64,000 bases of DNA from Rhodococcus marinonascens NBRC 14363 (GTDB taxonomy: Bacteria; Actinomycetota; Actinomycetes; Mycobacteriales; Mycobacteriaceae). Location: contig NZ_BCXB01000004.1 of NCBI RefSeq assembly GCF_001894885.1, forward strand, positions 124,001-188,000. Direction: 5' to 3'. Shown piece after piece: positions 61,746-64,000 of this stretch. The translations under genes and the position numbers were made by a program. How positions within the stretch are numbered: the first letter of the stretch is position 1; each line of letters opens with the position of its first letter. The notes beneath the pieces were generated by a model that made no database searches, was not told the origin of the DNA, and was given only the letters and a program-made list of their open reading frames with translations.

Positions 61746-62960
61746 GTGCTCGCACCTGAGCGGCGCTCGCGCGCCGATCTCGTCGTTGCTGCCGGTATCG
61801 CACTGGCAGTCCTGGTCGCTTTCACCGTGGTTTGGCTTCGTAGCGATGCCCGCAACACCATCTCGGTCACCGCTGCGGCGCCGCCACCCGCGCTCGCTAC
61901 CGCTCAGGCGGTGCCGCAGACATTGAGCCCGGCCTGGGAATCGCCGAGTTCCGCCACGACGGCACCGCTTAGCGCGGGCAGTGCCGTCGTCACCGCGGAG
62001 GGCGGAGACGTCGTGGGACACGACGCCGTCTCCGGTGCCGAGCTTTGGCGCTACCATCGCAATCTTGCCCTGTGCGGTGTGACAGCCGCGTGGGAGAAGA
62101 TCGTGGCCGTCTACCGTGACGACCGAGGATGCTCCCAGGTCACCGAACTCGACGGGGGCACCGGTCGGCGTTTGGCCGAGCGGACCAGCGACGCCGATCC
62201 CGAAGTGACTGTGAAGTCGGACGGGACATATGTGTCCTCCCTCGGCGACAGCAGGCTGGAACTGTGGCGTTCGGACTTGGTGCGCACCGTCGAGTATGGC
62301 CGGGTCGACGCGCCCGTGAACCCGGGGAAACAGCCGCGCAGCGGATGCGAACTCGTCGACGCGGACTCGAGCAGCAGCCGACTGTCCGTCCTCGAACGCT
62401 GCCCCGGCGAGGTCGCCGACCGACTGACGGTCATGAATCCCTCGCCCAAGGACAATCAGGAACCCGAGGAGTACGGCTCGAGCGTCCTCGCCGGAATCGA
62501 CGCCGGCGTCGAAGGTGCTCGCATCCTCGGCGTGTCCGGCGAGACCACCTCCGTATATCTACCCGAGGGAAGAATCAACGGACCGCGGATCGGATGGTTC
62601 GACGGAACCGGCAACGCCCTATCTGAGTATGTGCTCCCCGTCCAGGTGAGTTCGGATCAGGCGACCGAGACGAGTGGTTCGGTGGTCACCTGGTGGACCG
62701 GCACGGACGTGGTCACCCTTGGCGCCTCGGACCTCGCGCCGCGCTGGACTTTCCCCGGCGCTCTCGGTCCCGGCGCCGTGATGGCCGGGAACCTGCTGGT
62801 TCCGGTGGATTCCGGCATCGCCGTGCTCGATCTGTCGAGCGGTGCACTGGTAAGAACGATCCCGGTGGCGCGCGACTCGGAGTCGGGGCCGATCACCACC
62901 ACCGTCGCCGGGGAAATCGTCCTCGAACAGCACGGTGATCGCGTCGTGGCCCTGAGCTGA
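61746..62960 (+). CDS. Membrane-anchored beta-propeller-like protein (Rv3212 type)
   Basis: A 404-residue protein. One N-terminal membrane segment (LVVAAGIALAVLVAFTVVWL) is followed by an external domain with PQQ/WD-like repeats: GDVVGHDAVSGAELWRYHRN, VTELDGGTGRRLAERTS, VTLGASDLAPRWTFPGALG and AVLDLSSGALVRTIPVARDS. Cysteines in CGVTAAW and RGCSQVTEL may pair outside the cell. Function unknown. GTG start 9 bp after rhlE, likely cotranscribed. Confidence 0.75.
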   Translation: MLAPERRSRADLVVAAGIALAVLVAFTVVWLRSDARNTISVTAAAPPPALATAQAVPQTLSPAWESPSSATTAPLSAGSAVVTAEGGDVVGHDAVSGAELWRYHRNLALCGVTAAWEKIVAVYRDDRGCSQVTELDGGTGRRLAERTSDADPEVTVKSDGTYVSSLGDSRLELWRSDLVRTVEYGRVDAPVNPGKQPRSGCELVDADSSSSRLSVLERCPGEVADRLTVMNPSPKDNQEPEEYGSSVLAGIDAGVEGARILGVSGETTSVYLPEGRINGPRIGWFDGTGNALSEYVLPVQVSSDQATETSGSVVTWWTGTDVVTLGASDLAPRWTFPGALGPGAVMAGNLLVPVDSGIAVLDLSSGALVRTIPVARDSESGPITTTVAGEIVLEQHGDRVVALS

Positions 62961-63013
62961 ACCTCCACCGAACTCTGCATTCCCGCGTACTGCAACGTGT
63001 TCTAATTCACGTC

Positions 63014-63838
63014 ATGGCAAACTATGTGATCACCGGCTCGGCCTCCGGCATCGGAGCGGCCAGCCGCCGCAAGCTCGAGTCGGACGGCCACACCGTCATC
63101 GGCGTCGACGTCGCAGACACCGATGTTGTGGCAGACCTGTCGACCCCTGGCGGCAGGAGCGCTGCGGCGGCCGCTGTCGACGAAGCGAGTGGAGGTGTCG
63201 TGCACGGCCTCGTCTGCTGCGCCGGACTCGGTCCACTCTCCCGCCTGCCCGGCGGCAAACTCGTCGCCGTCAATTTCTTCGGGGCCGTAGACCTCGTCAC
63301 CGCGCTGAAGCCCGCCCTCGAACGTGCCCGCAACGCCTCTGTAGTGGTGATTTCGTCGAGCAGTACCACGACGCAGCCCGGGATCCCCGAGAACCTAACG
63401 ACGGCGTGCCTCGACGACGACGAGGCCGAAGCCGTCCGCATCGGCGACGAGGTGACCGCGATCCCCGCATACCCGGCGTCGAAGCTAGCGCTGGCCTGGT
63501 GGATTCGTCGCGAGGCGGTGCGCGCCGAATGGATCGGCAAGGGCATCCGCCTCAACGCGATCGCACCGGGCATGATCGACACGCCGATGACCAGTGGCGC
63601 GGACCCCGAACTGGCAAAGGCCCTGGACTTCTACCCGATGCCGCTAGGCCGCCGTGGACGCCCGGACGAGATCGCGGCGCTCATCGAGTTCCTCCTCGGA
63701 CCGGGCTCGACGCTGTTCTGTGGAAGCGTGGTCTTCGCAGACGGCGGTACGGACGCCCAACTACGCCAACAGGATTGGCCTGCCGCGTGGATTCCCACCA
63801 CGGACGAACTTACACGCCACTTCAAGGCGAATACGTAA
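63014..63838 (+). CDS. Short-chain dehydrogenase/reductase (SDR)
   Basis: A 274-residue classical SDR. The cofactor motif is VITGSASGIGAASRRKL, the strand-end motif LVCCAGLG, the catalytic serine region VVVISSSSTTTQPG, and YPASKLALAWWIRRE holds Tyr and Lys. RLNAIAPGMIDTPM and GSVVFADGGTDAQL complete it. VDVADTD after strand 2 suggests NAD rather than NADP. Substrate unknown; relatives include 3-alpha-hydroxysteroid dehydrogenase-like enzymes. The 3' end overlaps the convergent parA-like gene by 17 bp. Confidence 0.88.
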   Translation: MANYVITGSASGIGAASRRKLESDGHTVIGVDVADTDVVADLSTPGGRSAAAAAVDEASGGVVHGLVCCAGLGPLSRLPGGKLVAVNFFGAVDLVTALKPALERARNASVVVISSSSTTTQPGIPENLTTACLDDDEAEAVRIGDEVTAIPAYPASKLALAWWIRREAVRAEWIGKGIRLNAIAPGMIDTPMTSGADPELAKALDFYPMPLGRRGRPDEIAALIEFLLGPGSTLFCGSVVFADGGTDAQLRQQDWPAAWIPTTDELTRHFKANT

Positions 63839-64000
63839 CGAGTTCAGATCCCGCCCAGTGCTTGGCCAGGTTCTCGGCGAGGTCCTGATATGCCTGGGCA
63901 CCCTTGTTCTTGCGCCCCATCAAAACTGTGGCACCGGATGCCGTCGCCTCCGCGAACCGCACCGTACGCGGAATCGGCGGTGCGAGCACCGGAAGATCAT
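63822..64000 (-). CDS. ParA-family ATPase, C-terminal fragment
   Basis: The last 58 codons of a minus-strand gene that begins beyond the window. They read DLPVLAPPIPRTVRFAEATA, MGRKNKGAQAYQDLAENLAK and HWAGSELVTYSP. This is the C-terminal region of ParA/Soj-like ATPases (VLxxxIPRTVRFAEA is typical). The ATPase motifs are outside. In mycobacteria the equivalent is Rv3213c. Confidence 0.75.
   Translation of the reverse strand, partial: DLPVLAPPIPRTVRFAEATASGATVLMGRKNKGAQAYQDLAENLAKHWAGSELVTYSP

Noticed and set aside
59964-62057. 697-codon minus-strand frame opposite rhlE and the beta-propeller gene
   Set aside because: Low-complexity Gly/Asp/Arg composition and no motif; rhlE on the plus strand shows every DEAD-box motif.

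Overview
The window is high-GC actinobacterial chromosome and reads as Rhodococcus (R. jostii/opacus-type) or a very close relative. The evidence is a propane monooxygenase (prm) cluster with an associated amidohydrolase, and from about 16.9 kb to the right end a gene order I recognise from mycobacteria (the Rv3193c-Rv3213c neighbourhood): UPF0182, PDZ protease, DUF2342, E1-like protein, ABC1 kinase, whiB7, uvrD2, mycoredoxin, nudC, K+ channel, adnB-adnA, hydrolase, MGMT-like, TIGR02569, moeZ, DUF3152, TetR, DUF3107, ferritin-like, rhlE, Rv3212-like, SDR, parA. No rRNA, tRNA or CRISPR array was seen.

Layout. (1) 1-9.0 kb: 3' end of proB, a sirtuin, a 2-hydroxyacid dehydrogenase, the ectoine operon ectABC, a RecQ-type helicase with a phosphoribosyltransferase-like tail, a frameshifted ribokinase and a ProP-like transporter. 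Ectoine synthesis, ProP and proB give this part an osmotic-stress flavour. (2) 9.4-15.0 kb: the prm operon (hydroxylase, reductase, small hydroxylase subunit, coupling protein, amidohydrolase, DUF59 protein). It is decaying: prmB carries an in-frame TAA, prmC a one-base deletion near its end, the amidohydrolase an in-frame TAG, and the DUF59 gene is cut off after about 28 codons by insertion-sequence DNA. (3) 15.0-16.8 kb: a graveyard of ISL3, IS110 and TnpB fragments. (4) 16.9-39.5 kb: conserved core with intact housekeeping and DNA-repair genes. It includes whiB7 with a readable regulatory leader (WhiB7-type promoter, upstream ORF, hairpins) and the adnAB recombination helicase-nuclease. (5) 39.5-54.2 kb: an accessory block inside the core order: secreted lipase, an IS5 scrap, an HPF-like ribosome factor paired with an eRF1-like (baeRF) protein, a MobA-MoeA fusion, a nitrite-assimilation operon (MFS transporter, nirB, nirD, uroporphyrinogen-III synthase with winged helix, sirohydrochlorin chelatase), a GntR regulator, a decayed IS607 element and an SRPBCC gene. 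(6) 54.3-64.0 kb: the core order resumes and ends in a parA-like gene.

How genes work together. EctA, EctB and EctC form one pathway from aspartate semialdehyde to ectoine. The nitrite block supplies the enzyme (NirBD), its siroheme (uroporphyrinogen-III synthase and chelatase), a probable anion transporter, and next to it a molybdenum cofactor enzyme relevant to nitrate reductase. AdnA and AdnB form one heterodimeric machine. HPF-like and baeRF genes probably act together on idle or stalled ribosomes.

A recurring oddity is a set of about ten short tandem duplications (mostly 15-24 bp), several lying exactly across a stop codon (ectB, the MFS gene, the TetR gene, uroS/sirB, moeZ).
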